Shown: positions 14,398-27,262, numbered from the stretch's first letter. The stretch: 64,000 nt of DNA from Trileptium ribeirensis (GCA_030248225.1 JASANE010000256.1:37397-101396), one strand, 5' to 3'. Notes: generated from the sequence alone by a model not told the origin. A program made the numbers and translations.

Positions 14398-17300
14398 TTT
14401 ATTTATTGTTGTTTCGTCACATTTTTGATAGTGTTGATTTTAAGATGCGTTTGAACAATATTTGCAAACAAAGACTTTTTGAATGTCCAGGCCAGGCAGT
14501 CAGAACAACTACTACGGATATGAAATAATCTTACAGTGTCTGTCGACATAGCTATAGTAGCAAACTGTGTAGAAGTGACTTTCTCTACGTGGTTCCGTAA
14601 CTGACCTCTCCACACAGGCGCAGCGAGTTTTTCGACGGCTTCACCAGATAAATTTTGGTTTCCCCAACACCATACCCAGGTATTTTCAGGTCACACGAAA
14701 AATAATCCTATTGACAAGAAATTGTTATACCCAAACTCAATCAAATTACTGCTTATATTCAGACTACTTATGACAAAATTTTAACTACCTTTAGCAATAC
14801 GTCTTTTGTAGCGCTTCAACACATACATATTGCTTTGGGTGTAAGGTTAAAATTGCAAAATTATGGAATCAAAATGAACACTTCTACCAATATTATTTCA
14901 TGGCGATTCTGCCATGGATATTCATGAGCATTATGTCAAGTTTATATTCTCACGCTATAACTTGGTTGAAAATTTGACAATGAGATTATTATGGGACAAA
15001 AGAGTATCATGAGAGTACTACGGGACAAAAATTTGCCGTTTAATTGTAGTGCAGGCTTAGCTTAAACTTAGTGATAGGCTTAGACTTTGGCTTACCCTAA
15101 GTCTTAGGGAGACAAAACGTTAACTTTTATTCGTGGGGGAAACTTGACATGATGCGTTTATGTGTGGTCTGGTTCTTGATATTGTATCATGCAGATGAAA
15201 ATGCGAGTCAAAATCGACCACATTTAGCTAAATTTAAATATTGCTATAAACCGATGTCATAAATTCAAAAATTATTATATGTGATAATATCACGCAGGAA
15301 ATAATCATCAAAATCTTCACACTATCATTGTATATTTAATACATTTCATGAGTACTGTCTTTCACAAATGTATTATACATACGTTCACCGCAGTAACAAT
15401 CAGTATATAATGGTTTAAGTAAGCCGATTGCGATGTATATTTAAGGATTGCTATGCTTTTATAACATTTTGTATTCAAATTGTCGCTAAGTATGGATAGA
15501 ATTTTGTATTTTGTGTACGGGTATTCCGAATCAGTATGTATGTATGTATTCAGTTACAAGACGAATTTCGTAAATTTCGTAGTTTACAATAAAAAATTAA
15601 TTATGTAAAGTCCAGTTGACAGCAAGTGTACGTATTTATCAAAAAATTCATTAAATGTGTACTTGCAAATTCACAGTTTGTAATCACCTCGTAGCGTAAT
15701 ATTCTGATTTTTAAGAAGTGACATTACTACAAACTCCAGCTGTGTTATAGAACAAAGTTCGCAGTTGTTCTCGACCATACCAGTGCCATTGAAATTAGCA
15801 AATGTATCCAACCTCAGGATCCTCGGCTCTCAATAGTTTGCCCTAACGCGGAATTAATAAATAATCAGATCTGTCGTGTATAGCGGCAGATGGTGATCTA
15901 GTTAGGGTCGGACTGTTTAACGGATATATTCTTGCCTACCCTAATGTGATATCATCCGTACTTGGAGCCGATTCGAGATTGAAATTGAACGTTAAAACTT
16001 TAATTATGTATTTAACGTTCTGTGTGCGCGGGTAGCAATATAACACATTAATCCCTGCGCACATACACCAGCACAAAGTTTTCTGCTTCAAAATTCAAAG
16101 CCTTACATCTTTAAACTTTTATTTGCATAACATTATAATCTTAAAAAAGAACAGTTTGGCGCCGGGGATGCAAATTTATCCCATACAGTGTCAGGCACAC
16201 AGTTGACAACGGAGTGTCTTAGACACCCCACGTTTTTTATAAATTTTTGCAATAGTTGCTAGCTAGGAGGCGGTATAACAATTTTGAAACACATTTAATT
16301 TTTTATTATTTTTCGGCTCCCGGATCCATCTGTTGTCGCCCTTCAAAAGTGGTACCCGGCGCGCGCGAGAAGTTAAATGTTACACAAGTCTATTTTAGAT
16401 TGTTTATCCGGTTTAATATATAGTATGCTATTTGTGCAGGTTTATTCAAATTATTTGAAAACTTTCGACAAACCGTTGTAATTTACAAATATCTGGTGTC
16501 CAATCCAGTATATTATAACCAGCATGATCCAGCATAATACCTTTAGGTAAGATATTACATAATATAAAAATCGTATTTAGCAGACATTGGGTATGAGCTT
16601 TTTCTTCCCACCGTGTTGCTCAGATATGCCGTCTAAGCTATAAAATTTAAATTTTTGTAGTTAGCTGTCGCATTTTTATTGTGTTCTTGTTTTAATTCTT
16701 GTATTTTCCATTGTCTCTTTTGAATACGCGGGACTGTACTTATTGCTACAAGTGTCCAAGACACATACCGGAGAAGCTTCATCTTATATAATTAATAGAA
16801 TTTCGTTATTGTCCTTTATTGTGTCCAAATTCTAGTGTTCAAATTAGGAACCTGGAATTCGTGTGAATCATATGTATGTCCATATGCGCACACTTCTACT
16901 TTCGTAATCTTGCTTTTGGGTTAGCTATATTTCTTAAGTTAAGAAAATAATTTTCCCGTCCGGCGCGAAAAATTATTTTAGACAACATTCAATTTTAATT
17001 TTTTCCAATTTTCCCCTGTTTTTGTTTAATATTTCCAATTTTTTTGCCAAATCAATTTGTGCCTATCATCTCCAATGTTTGCCTGTTCTCATGAAATTGT
17101 ACGGGGTGGGCGGTGGTCGGGCTACCTGCCCCAGCTGTTTTGATTGTAAAAGCAGTGAATTCTGTCATGGCTGATGTGTTACTTATAACATGTAATTCTC
17201 AGCACTTAGACCAGAATTTCGGGCGTCGCCTTAGCGATATTGCATAAACCGTGGTGCAAATTGTGCCAATTGTTCAATAGATAATTTTGCAATTCAACCC

Positions 17301-18821
17301 CTCCCCCGCACACCCGAATTGTTACATTGGCTTCTGCTGTAATAACAGTTACTTACGATTATCATTATAATATATGCTAATTGAAATAAAATACACAGCG
17401 TAAACAATAACACAATATATGTACATATATAAAACTGCTTTGTTATGGTTGCCTATTTGTATGTAAATATACTTCTTTGATCGAAAGGCATAAATATTTT
17501 GCCAAAAATTGAATTATAAAAGTAAGTATTAAAATTTCACATTGTATTATATATAACGAGCTATTTAGTTAAGCATAATCTATTTTAGTTCAAGTTTCAC
17601 ATCAATGCTGTTTTCATGTCATGTTACGTACAGTGACTGCCCACAGTGGTAAGGTTGTGGCAATTTTGCCAGGCACTGCAATGTGATTATGGTACTTCTG
17701 CAGCACTGACGCGAAACCTGCACAACAGTTAGCCGCTACACGCAATGTGAAACCTAAACCACAGAAATGTCACATCATGGCTGGTATATTGCATTCCGAT
17801 TTTCGTAAACTCGCCTTGTGGCTTTACTTATGTGAGCTCGAATATTATCACGTGTTCATCATGGTATGGAATAGAAAAGGACAGCTTGAGCACCTACTCT
17901 ACAATATTATCTTGTATGTGTCGGGGACTTCTACATTTTGCTACTTCGATTAGTTTAGCTCTGGCACATGTCAACTTCATGAGCTTTCCGTTATTCGGCG
18001 CAAATTATATTACATTGTTGTGTATGTCTCATATATCCGACACGTTTTTATATCTTTCGGATTTCCAAGTTTCCCATGTTCTCAACCACGACAATATAAG
18101 AAGTCGGGTCACTGGAAAATTGGTAAAGTGGGTAATGGAGGAAATTAGGAACTCGAGAAAATGGGAAATTGGAGTTTCCGTATCCGAACTTGCTCGCTTT
18201 CCAAGAGGTTCCCATTTCAAGAACCTCCCGCTTTCTAACGTTTTTAAATTTCCCATGTCTTTTCTCGGCAATTTCGTGTTTCACCACATTTTCCTGATTT
18301 CCTAGTTTGTAACTACCCGAGTCTATAGAAAACTACCGATATAAAAAAGGATAAAGTGCAACCTAAAGGGACAACTAGATACTGGTGTAGCGTGATCCTG
18401 GTATTGGAATAAACATAATTGGTTGTTTTATTGTAAAATATGCCAACTGTGTAACGCGTTGTACAATCATGCTCCACCCGCCCGAGGTATGCGGGTTGAT
18501 ATTCACACCAACACGGAACTATCATGGAACCAAATTGTTGCTATCCGGGCGACCCCATCAAGTGTACAATGTTATGTATAATCAGTGCATAGCTGTGTTG
18601 TGTGGAGAAACGTCTGCGCACTCGGATGGGCTGGGGATAGTGGGCGAGATTTTCACGATCTCATTTCTGGGTTCACTGATTCGGCGCCCTGAGGCCATAA
18701 CTAGTGTACTAATCAAAGTGTTGATAGTAATTGATATGTTATAAAACATAGTACTGCCTGTCAGGATGGGTTCTTATAAAATTCAGACCGAAACCTTTGT
18801 TGCATTTTCGAACTCGGAGAT
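14398..18821. other. intergenic AT-rich region
   Basis: No convincing gene. The longest frame (17832-18305, plus, 157 codons) has no recognisable motif. It overlaps a patch of near-repeats built on tttcccatgt and its complement (18060-18275). Small GC-richer patches occur near 16320-16370 and 17105-17145. From 18370 onward the composition moves towards that of the following retroelement. Confidence 0.6.
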
Positions 18822-19088
18822 CTATCCTGACATGCAGCCGTCTGCGTTGGCATTAGCTTTACCTGGTCGATATTCGATATTGAAACCACCAAATTCCATG
18901 AGTAGCTCATTACGCCATAGGGCTAGGCGTGAATTTCGCGGTGGCCTCTCAAAAAGTGTCTTGAGAGGTTTATGATCGGTCTCGAGATGGAATTCATGTC
19001 CAAGCAAGTAATGCCTAAAATGTAGAGCGGCCCATCTAATGGCGAGGGCTTCGGTTTCAATAGCGGGATATCGGCGTTGGTAGTCCAC
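18822..19088 (-). pseudogene. RNase H end of the env-bearing element
   Basis: This continues the previous frame after a TAG (19091-19089), with YPAIETEALAIRWAALHFRH, ETDHKPLKTLF and NIEYRPGKANANADG, the second half of gypsy RNase H. A stop follows at 18822 and the coding signal ends. Integrase and the 3' LTR are missing, so the element is truncated here. Confidence 0.9.
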
Positions 19089-20182
19089 CTATGATTTGCT
19101 TGAGTAAGCGATGGGCAATGTCCCTTTATCGGTCTTTTGTGAAAGAACGGCTCCTAGAGCGTATCCTGAGGCGTCCGTTTGGAGTATGAAAGGCTTGGAG
19201 AAGTCCGGATAGATGAGTAGCGGTTCTTGTACCAATGCTTTGCGTAGCTTTCCAAATGCTTCCTCGCATTGCGGTGTCCACTTAAATTCGTTGTCTTTAC
19301 GACGGAGTGCGTTGAGTGGCTCACAAATCTCGGAATAATGTGGTATGAATTTGTGATAGTAGCCTACGAGTCCTAAGAAGCTTTGTAGTTGTTCGAGAGT
19401 TTCAGGTCTTTTGTAGTTGTCTATTGCGGCGGTGTTTTCGGGGTCGGGTTTAACTCCATCAGAGCTAATAATGTGTCCGAGATATTTTAATTGTTTCTGT
19501 CCGAATTGGCATTTGGAGGGTTTTAGCTTAAGATTAGCCTTACGGAACCTATAAAAAACAGTGATGAGGTCTGTTAAATATTGTTCAAAGGTGGATGAAA
19601 AGACTAATATGTCGTCTATGTAGATGAGGCATCGTTCCCATTCTAAACCCTTCAAGATGATCGACATGCACCTTTGAAAGGCGCCTGGGGAAGAGTTTAA
19701 TCCGAAGGGTAGAACATTGTATTCGTATTGTCCGTGGACAGTGACAAAGGAGGTCTTTTCCTTAGTCTCGGGGTCCAATTCTAATTGCCAGAATCTTTTG
19801 TTAAGATGAAGAGTTGACATGAATTTAGTGTTGCTCAGGCAACCCAATATGTCGTCTATGCGGGGTAGCGGGTATAAGTCGCGCTAGCGACTACGTTAAG
19901 CTTGCGAAAATCCACACACAGACGTAGGGTGCCGTCACTCTTGGTGACGTACACTATGGGAGAACCCCAAGGTGAATCTGATGGTGTTATAAGGCCTGCT
20001 TCAACTATGTTATTTAGTTCTTCTCTCAAGGGTTCGCGTAGCGAATGTGCCAGGCGATAGGGCACTTGTTTGATGGGCTTAGCGTCCCCAGTGATTATCC
20101 GATGCTGGTGTACACCACACCTTCCTAAATCGAACGGGTGTACGCTAAATATGTCTGCGTTTTCGGAAATAGTGGTTTTCAA
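19089..20182 (-). pseudogene. reverse transcriptase of the env-bearing element, catalytic Asp lost
   Basis: All RT blocks are visible: [46 protein letters not shown], then after a frame change (near 19855) LPFGLNSSPGAFQRCM, LIYIDDILVFSS (YIDD at 19622-19611) and the connection LQSFLGLVGYYHKFIPHYSE, ending with DFSKPFILQTDASGYALGAV and IAYSSKS of RNase H. The first catalytic Asp is replaced: the motif reads STLHLNKRFWQ, with His at 19808-19806 where the family has Asp. That change and the frameshift inactivate the enzyme. Confidence 0.93.
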
Positions 20183-20299
20183 TTATTTCAGTTCATAGGG
20201 GTTAAGTGTAGTTTGCCAAAGTCAATTTTGCTCAATACCTGTATGGATCGTTCCGTATCGATCGTCTTCTTTTGGCCTTTTATGACCTGCACTACATTA

Positions 20300-20749
20300 T
20301 CACGTGTAACTCCTATACGGTTTACATTGTTTCACGTCCTGCGGAGGTCCGAGCTGAAGTAGATACATGTTGCTGTCGTATAAGAGCTCGACCTCATTGT
20401 CATCAAGCATCTCGATGTGTCCTATGGTTTGTCCTGCGTGTATAGCAACGGGTAGGTTACCAAAGTTCATCATTGCTACTGGAATCAGGCGTTGACCAGT
20501 GAGCACTAAAGCGTGAGCTATGGCGATGTCCCTAATGAAGGGGTCTGGCACAAACAAAGCTTGGCCAGTGGGTGGTTGAGTGATCTCAGCAACTGCGTTG
20601 ATGAATAGTTCTGTGTTCGGTGGAACATTAATAACTGTTGGTCGATAGTCCCCTTGGTCGGCGAAAGGAGCCGAACAATTCTCAGGGCCATTGGATAAAT
20701 CCAAACAGCGGTCTTTGAAGTTTATGGCTACGTACGGTAGTAAATCCAT
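20300..20749 (-). pseudogene. protease-RT linker of the env-bearing element
   Basis: The segment VPPNTELFINAVAEITQPP ... LVLTGQRLIPVAMMNFGNLP matches the beta-rich linker often found between protease and RT in gypsy elements (IPPxS...VPVRVxN). The family character is based on memory of such linkers. A frameshift separates it from the protease and another from the RT, near 20190, where KIDFGKLHL ends one frame. Confidence 0.7.
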
Positions 20750-20823
20750 GAAGTCGGTGCCCAGGATGCATTCGTACGGGGTATCCGTAGTTACTTGGAA
20801 GTCGCATGGAGTGCTTAGCGACC

Positions 20824-21381
20824 CTATAGTGATTGATCTTTCACCACTCCGCTAATTGTCAGTTCCTGTTGTGTAGCTGATACTATCCGGGTGGTGTTAG
20901 TGTCTCGGGGTACAAGGCCTAAACGGGCGGCTAGGGCTTGGGACATAATTGAAACATCGGCTCCTGTGTCTACAAGTGTCGTGACTGGGGTGCCAAGGAT
21001 GGTTGCGTTGATGAGTAGTGGAGTATTGCCGGCATTCATGGTGTTTAATTGTCTGGTGAACATACCTGGGCGGGGTCCACGACGTAAGTCACGAGTGGGA
21101 GCAGCAAATAATTCAGCGTCCTCTATGAAAACGAGTTCCTCCTTGGACGAGGCACGTGTTGTTAATAGTCGGTTGGAGCGACGCGGGGCATGATTGGACA
21201 CAACGGTCATGCGCGGCGTCCCTGGAGGTTCAGTCGAAACCTCGGTCGGCGAAATTCTGACGGTACTAGGTGAGACGTCCTCCTCTGGTGGGGCGCTCGG
21301 GCCTCGCTTATCCGCTCTAATCCATGGTATCGCTTTCCTGGACTTACTCTCGACCCTAATTAACCTTCCGCGGCAAGGGAG
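20824..21381 (-). pseudogene. aspartic protease of the env-bearing element
   Basis: A frame that is open directly after the TAG ending the env tail continues for about 57 codons without a Met. It then reaches MTVVSNHAPRRSNR and the retropepsin motif LVDTGADVSIMS (active-site DTGA at 20970-20959). LTISGVV further on fits the flap region. It breaks off at 20824, before the last protease signature. That the env tail and the protease share a frame is noted separately. Confidence 0.85.
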
Positions 21382-23191
21382 CTATCGGGGTACACAGTAC
21401 CCGTACTTAGGCGAGACCTTACACTTGGTCATGCAATAGATCAGACTAATTACACTGACGATAATCGTGACGATAAAATAACGCGAGTCCAGTGTACTCC
21501 AAAGCGGGAAAGTTAACCACCTTTTGAACTTGTTCCCTAGCTATCTGAGCTACTTGTAGGTTTGGTGCCTTGGCATCATCGAGTGAACTCCAGGTTAAAG
21601 GTCTTAATTTGAGGCCGGAGAGCCGGTCAATGGTAATATTCGGTCCGAATTTGATGGTGATTTCTTCAGGTTTCAACATGCTAGTCAGTACTATTGATCC
21701 TATAACTAATTGTGTATAATTTCCGTGGGGAAACCATACAATTCCGTTAGGCGGAACTTTTATAGCCTTGCCTAACGTTACGTGTGCGAGTTGCCTACGA
21801 TTAGTCAGTGTAACTTCAGGTTCGCTAGTCCTAGTTATAACACCATGAATAGTTGTATGCACGGCGGTGTCATTGGCGAGTGGACCGATAAGCGTTCGGT
21901 TGCTACATGCGTGTTTGATAGATTCGGGCACAATTTCACCAGCTATGATCCATTCTAAGTAGTTGGTGCTATGGTCGATCAACAGCGCGTGTGGTTGGCA
22001 AATCGCAATTCCGGGTCTTTGTTTGCATGCTCCTAGGTTCAATGATTCAAAGCGGATATGCCCTAAGCGGGCGGTGTATTGCAGAAGCGGTAGTCTCAGC
22101 TGCGTAAGCGTGTCAGGGGCGTACAAACCTGTGTGATAGACCCGAAAATAAGGTCGGACATCGCTGCGTTTAGGTAGTAGTAGTTGCAGAATGAACCCAA
22201 AGCGAAATGCTGCTAGGTCCACACTTACAGGCATAACGCTTCCAAACTGATATGCTAAGCTGGGTTCTCGCATAAGGATAGTCTTAGAAATGCGTGAGTC
22301 CATTGAAAATAGCTGTCGTAACATGACGACATCTATTACAGCAGGAGATAGTTCGCAGCTTAGCATGGACTCCATTATGGCCTGTACCGACGAGCGCATG
22401 TTGGCTCGAAGGATGTGGTCGATTAGCTGGTGATGTACGTGTGTGATCTCTTTCTGATCAGCACAACGAACCTGTTCTATCATAGCAACTACGTCTTGCA
22501 TGCTATGATACAAGAATGCGTAAATATCTTCATTAGCTCGGGTTAATTGTTTTATGGCCTTGGTGTTTCTGAAAGAGACATCGTTCGTCTCGCGCATAAA
22601 TTTCGCTAGAACGGTTACCTGTTGTCGAACATTATTAATATGAACTCCGTTAGCGAAGGCCATTCCTAGGCCCAAAAATCCGGAAACGGCACCAGCAGCT
22701 GCGGCGATTAAGCTTGCAAAATGCTTTTCCCTGCGATTGTTAGTGAGGTCGCACAACTGCTCATTTGCCACGCAAAAAGAATGTACTAGTAGCGAGTAAT
22801 TGTTAGTATCCAATACGCCATGGCAAGCGTCGTCTAACTCACGTTCCAGGGTACTTAGAGTCTTGTGCAGCTGCGGATACTCCGTGCAGTTCGCTTTTCT
22901 GCAGCAATCAGCGCGGCAGGAACCGTTAGCTTCATACGGCGGACAGAAATTGCTCACGAAGGGATCTGACTTGCGTTCCCAATCTCGAAGTGACTGCTAC
23001 CGTACCACTGGCAAATGCGTAGCCTGATCGGAGGTAATCACTAAACCCTGTGGTTCAATGATAACGCCTACTCGACGGTTGACAAACGCACCTAATCGCG
23101 AGATGGTGTCGCTGAATGGCGAGACCGTAGCGTTAGTGGAGCTTAGTGCTGAGAGCCAAAGCAGTAGTAAGATACCGCACACTTTCCTCAT
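21382..23191 (-). pseudogene. env-like membrane glycoprotein, broken
   Basis: This would be a surface glycoprotein. From Met at 23191-23189 a hydrophobic signal peptide of about 20 residues comes first, then a Cys-rich N-terminal part. A basic patch (RREKH, a weak cleavage site) is followed at once by an Ala/Gly-rich hydrophobic stretch that looks like a fusion peptide, then by a long helix. This layout resembles class I or F-type fusion proteins. Breaks: a TAG at 22999-22997, and a frame change near 21480, because the membrane anchor and a short tail lie in another frame (21480-21382, ending in TAG). The main frame is 503 codons (22957-21446). By motif layout only; no homologue was checked. 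Confidence 0.7.
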
Positions 23192-23217
23192 GCCTGTAGG
23201 GTGACCCAGGCTATTGT

Positions 23218-24215
23218 TTAGACCAGGTGAAGATTGTCGGGCCACCTTTCGAGGAGCTCTGATTCATCCTCGCTATTCACCACTTCCCCCTCTAATTGCT
23301 CGGAATTTTTTCCTGTCAATTCTCTTTTCCTGTCGAGGTCCTCCTGAGAGTCAGTTTCAGAGGTTTCCTCAGCGGGTTTCAAGCATTCAGCCATCGCTAG
23401 GGCCAATTGTTTTTTCCAAGTCTTGGGTAGAATTACTGACAGTGTCACGTCGGAGTGTACACGGTTCCGAAATCAGGTAGTCTACTTCTGCATGTTCGCC
23501 TATTGTCATGCCACACTCGATTTGGAGCAAGTTAACACTAGCAGGACGTCTCAAGAGTCTTAGACGCGCACACAATAGCACTAAACGATCCCGTCTATGG
23601 GAGTCGTCGATAAACTCCATGTAGCTCATAGCGTGTTGGACAAAGCAAGTTATAGGTACTCCCTCGTTACCTTGATTTCGGTAGATAAATTCGAGCAACT
23701 GAGGCGCTTCACACAACATATCATGCACGTCAATATTAGCAGCGCGTGAAAGACGTTGCATTCGTAGTACCTACGTAGTAGCGCCAGTTGGGTATTATAT
23801 ACCCGTCGATACGGATGGACGCGCAAGCTGTGCTTAAGGTATCCTGATAATTCCATTTCCCATGGTGGCCGATGAAATAACAGCAAGGACTAGCGCTCGT
23901 ATTTGGTTGGGCATGACTTCTCCTACACTCGCGGCACACGGGGTGCATACCTAACTCTGCCTCAAATTCCTTCTTCATGACCTGCTGGAGCGTGTGGTCA
24001 TTCACGCATTAGTCCACCAGTTCCATGAAAAGTTCTAACGAGGCAAGATCTACAGGATCGAGATACAATCCAGTCACGCGGTGATCACTAGGGGAGGCCA
24101 TCCCTAGTATGCAACTGAGCATAGCGGAATCTCGTTGAAGAGCTGCATCCTCACTACATTCGAAACGGACATCGAAAAGTCTACTTAAGTTGTTCAACTG
24201 CTCCATGGCTAACAC
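23218..24215 (-). pseudogene. unknown region with Cys/His cluster and helical part
   Basis: The part directly upstream of env holds a helical stretch (MEQLNNLSRLFDVRFECSED), then a Cys/His cluster (HPVCRECRRSH ... PCCYFIGHHGKW) that could bind zinc. After two frame changes comes a mostly helical stretch (LCEAPQLLEFIYRNQG, DSHRRDRLVLLCARLRLLRR). I know no family with this order of motifs. The last frame overlaps the start of the env signal peptide by a few dozen bases. Confidence 0.5.
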
Positions 24216-24235
24216 AACTCTTCGATAGAAAAGGG

Positions 24236-25210
24236 TTATAATACCGCGGGATGTCCAAAGTCAGCGTTTATCTCACCTGCTCTAAAATTAATTGGAATGG
24301 GGCATTCCTCCACACGAGAGGTCGGGTTACCTGGTAATTCAATGCGGGGGTTATGATAATGCGCAGTCTCGGCATGATCAGTTGAAGTGACAAACAATGC
24401 GTCCGGTCCGACAAGTCGATTTCGTTCATCCGCCGTTGATGGGCGAATGCGTCCAAGCTCAATTGGGATATCGTTAGTAAGATAAAGTCCATACATGTTC
24501 GACAGTTGCTCGTCCAGTCGGTGTAATCGTTAGTCATTAGCGTCCCGTACAAAATTAAGTGTTTTCGCTCGTCCCATACATGCGTCTACCTGCTCGCTAA
24601 TTATGCTTACAGATTCCTCCGAATTACCCGGGGACATACTTGACCTCTTTTCGACGGATTCATCCTCAGCTGTCCTAAGTCTCTTAAGTGGGCTATCCGA
24701 ATTACCCAAGGGCATACAAGGCCCCTCTTCGACGGATCCCAAAATATCGCTAGAAATTATAGACAAGGTGTCGGCGGACTCACCTAAATTACCCGGGCGG
24801 ATACGCGGCGACCCTTCGATAGGATCCCCCCTGCACTAGTACTACTGCCGCTACCCTCATCAGTGGTTTCACTTGATTCATCCTTCACTGGTGGTATTGT
24901 CGGCGTCCTCGGAGCGGATTGACAGATGACTTGTTCGCATGCTCAAATCAATACCGTCGTCCGATGGTGCTAGCGGTAGCGCATTGTTTCGGCGCGTTTC
25001 CCACACCCCTTCACGGTGCCACTCTCGTACATCGGGGGTAGGTTCACGTCGGTACCAATTTGCATTAGGATCTTCCCAGTTCGCCCAAAATTCCTCATCA
25101 CTCAACAGGCGTTCCTCATCGATTTCGCTATCGCTGGCTTCATCATTACTATTGTCAGAGTCATTTGGGGCGTTGGTTACTACAAATCCAAGCTTGCCGT
25201 CCGGTTAATC
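24236..25210 (-). pseudogene. unknown acidic region, second part
   Basis: After a frame change the coding signal goes on with acidic, low-complexity sequence: NDSDNSNDEASDSEIDEERL, EEFWANWEDPNANWYRREP, then Ser-rich near-repeats containing PGNSEES- and LGNSDSPL-like phrases, then LGRIRPSTADERNRLVGPD. Frames change near 24878, 24780 and 24540. No domain is recognisable. It could be an activator-like or phosphoprotein-like product. Confidence 0.5.
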
Positions 25211-25269
25211 CTCAAAATCGCTATGTACATGTGCGATATTTTGACTTAGGTTAGACACTTTCGCTTCGC

Positions 25270-26898
25270 TTAAATGATTCGAATCGCTCGTTGTGGATCC
25301 ACGTTGTTCAAATAGGAGTTCAACCGACTCCCCAATTCACCACACTTCTGATGAACAACATCATCACTAACATCAAGTTCATCACGCGAGTCATTGAAAA
25401 AACTTAACTTATCATGGGGAACGTTACTGCGCGCTTCAGTAACGCTTGGCGCAACGGAAGCCTCACAATGCGATGGACGGCCTTTATTTGCCACCCCGCC
25501 ATCTACATCCCCGTACCTGGGCAGACCCCGGGCAATACTTTCATCCCCAACGATCATACCCGCTTCATTGGTGCAAACGGTCGTGAACCCGTTGCTACCT
25601 TGGCTTGGATACGGGTGACAAGGGCGGCCCCCGTCAGCATCAAAAAAGTACCCAATGACCGTGGTACCCCTTCACAATGAGGTCGGGAAAGTCACCTCAA
25701 GTCCATCAATGTTATAATTGGTCGGTTCAAAATAACATTCAATTACATCAACTTCACTTCCATCGTTATCCGCCATAAATTCACTAAGACTACAAGCGCG
25801 ACCTAACCTAGGTAAATCAGCAAGTTCATACGACAAACAATTCTCACGCTCACACAAGGGACGACCCGCGCGGCGGTCCGACCCACATACTACATCATAT
25901 GACCTATAATTTAGAACGGGACTAGGGCTAGGCGACTCTGATGAGGCCTATACATCGTCTGGCCTAGCCTCCTTCATCCCTGGTCGTTCGCCGACCTCTA
26001 AAAACTTCATGGGTGCCTCACACGGCGACCCGAATTGATCCATATCTTCTTGAGCCATATCAACGTCCTCGGCTTCCCTGCCGGAATAATCAACATCATC
26101 AACATCATCCACACACTCTTTCGGATGGCCAGCTACAGAGGAGGAAAATAATAACAATGGCTCAAATACATCAACATCATCTTCCACATTCCTTCCTGGC
26201 ATCTCCAAAGAGCTGGGGGTTCCGGAATTCCCCCTTGAGGTGATTCCCTGGGGACTACCGGCAATAAAATCATCACTTTCCTTATACTCACTTAACCTAT
26301 AATTTTCAACACAACCGTCTTCCGTTTCTTCACAAATTTCCATGCTACCGTTTCCATTTTTCAAAATACTTAAAGTTCGTACGTTCGTGTCGGGTCCACG
26401 CCGGACTCACTGGTTCGATTGATTAACCGTGCGCTCGCCTCGCTGTTCGCTCGTAGACATATATACACACGGATCATCACCCACGCTTGGTGTGTCCGCA
26501 CGCAACATATACAATCCCTCTCCCTCATAACCCTCTTTTTGATATTTTGGATTTTCAGTGCTATGTACAGTGGTAGTGATTTCGTGCAGGTACTGTTCAT
26601 TGTCCGCATCCGTCAGGCTCAATGTCCTAGTCTCAGTATCGTGGATCGGCTGGATCAGATCACAGCTCCGAGGGAGACGCGCGGCATCACCCCAAGGAGC
26701 GGTTGTAATCACGTTCAGATGCCTCTCAACAAGTCCATCCGTCGTCTCGGGAAAGTAAATGTCGTCATCGTTCCTGTTCATCAGATATCCATCGTCGTCA
26801 TATTGTGGTTCGTCCATAGTTGCTATGGCGTTAACGCGTCCAGTCGGCGTGTTGTATCCTAACTTACCCTGGATCATGCCGAGTTCGCGACTGAGCAC
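25270..26898 (-). pseudogene. unknown acidic protein region between gag and env
   Basis: I do not recognise this protein. One frame stays open for 543 codons except for three stops, TGA near 26404, TAG at 25950-25948 and TGA at 25674-25672. It starts with LSRELGMIQGKLGYNTPTGR, then is rich in Asp and Glu (for example CVDDVDDVDYSGREAEDVD) with scattered Cys and no clear fold. The persistence of one frame over 1.6 kb argues that it once coded. It may be a fused continuation of Gag, or a separate accessory product. Confidence 0.6.
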
Positions 26899-26900
26899 CT

Positions 26901-27262
26901 CTAACCGATGGGTGATGGCTGGGCTAGGATCACGGTGCCCTTGGTTTGTGAAGCATTACAATTTACTTGATATCGGCGGCGTTCTACAACACCATTATTC
27001 CGACTTCCACTATCTCCAGTATCGGGACTGTTAGATTGTTGTACGGGGCCGGCACCTGGGTCAAACTGGGGCCGCTCATTAGGGCCCTTTGTGTACCCAT
27101 TGGCCAGTCCTGGCCGGTTATTATACATAGCAGGCTGTCGGTTAGTGTGTAGTCTCCATTTCCACGATTGGTATTAGCAAAACCTGGGGGTGGGCGGTTA
27201 GACTGATATCCAGGTTGGCTTAAATTCTGACGATTTCCTCCATTATTACATCCTGGATTATT
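26901..27262 (-). pseudogene. C-terminal extension of gag, frameshifted
   Basis: After the TGA the same frame goes on with the same Asn/Gly/Pro-rich composition (NNPGCNNGGNRQN, SNRPPPGFANTN). It then passes to another frame (YNNRPGLANGY, GPNERPQFDPG) until a stop at 26901. The shared composition suggests one original low-complexity Gag tail, broken by a stop and a frameshift. Confidence 0.6.

Noticed and set aside
17832..18305. 157-codon ORF on the plus strand
   Set aside because: No motif, AT-driven composition, and it overlaps inverted near-repeats; probably chance.
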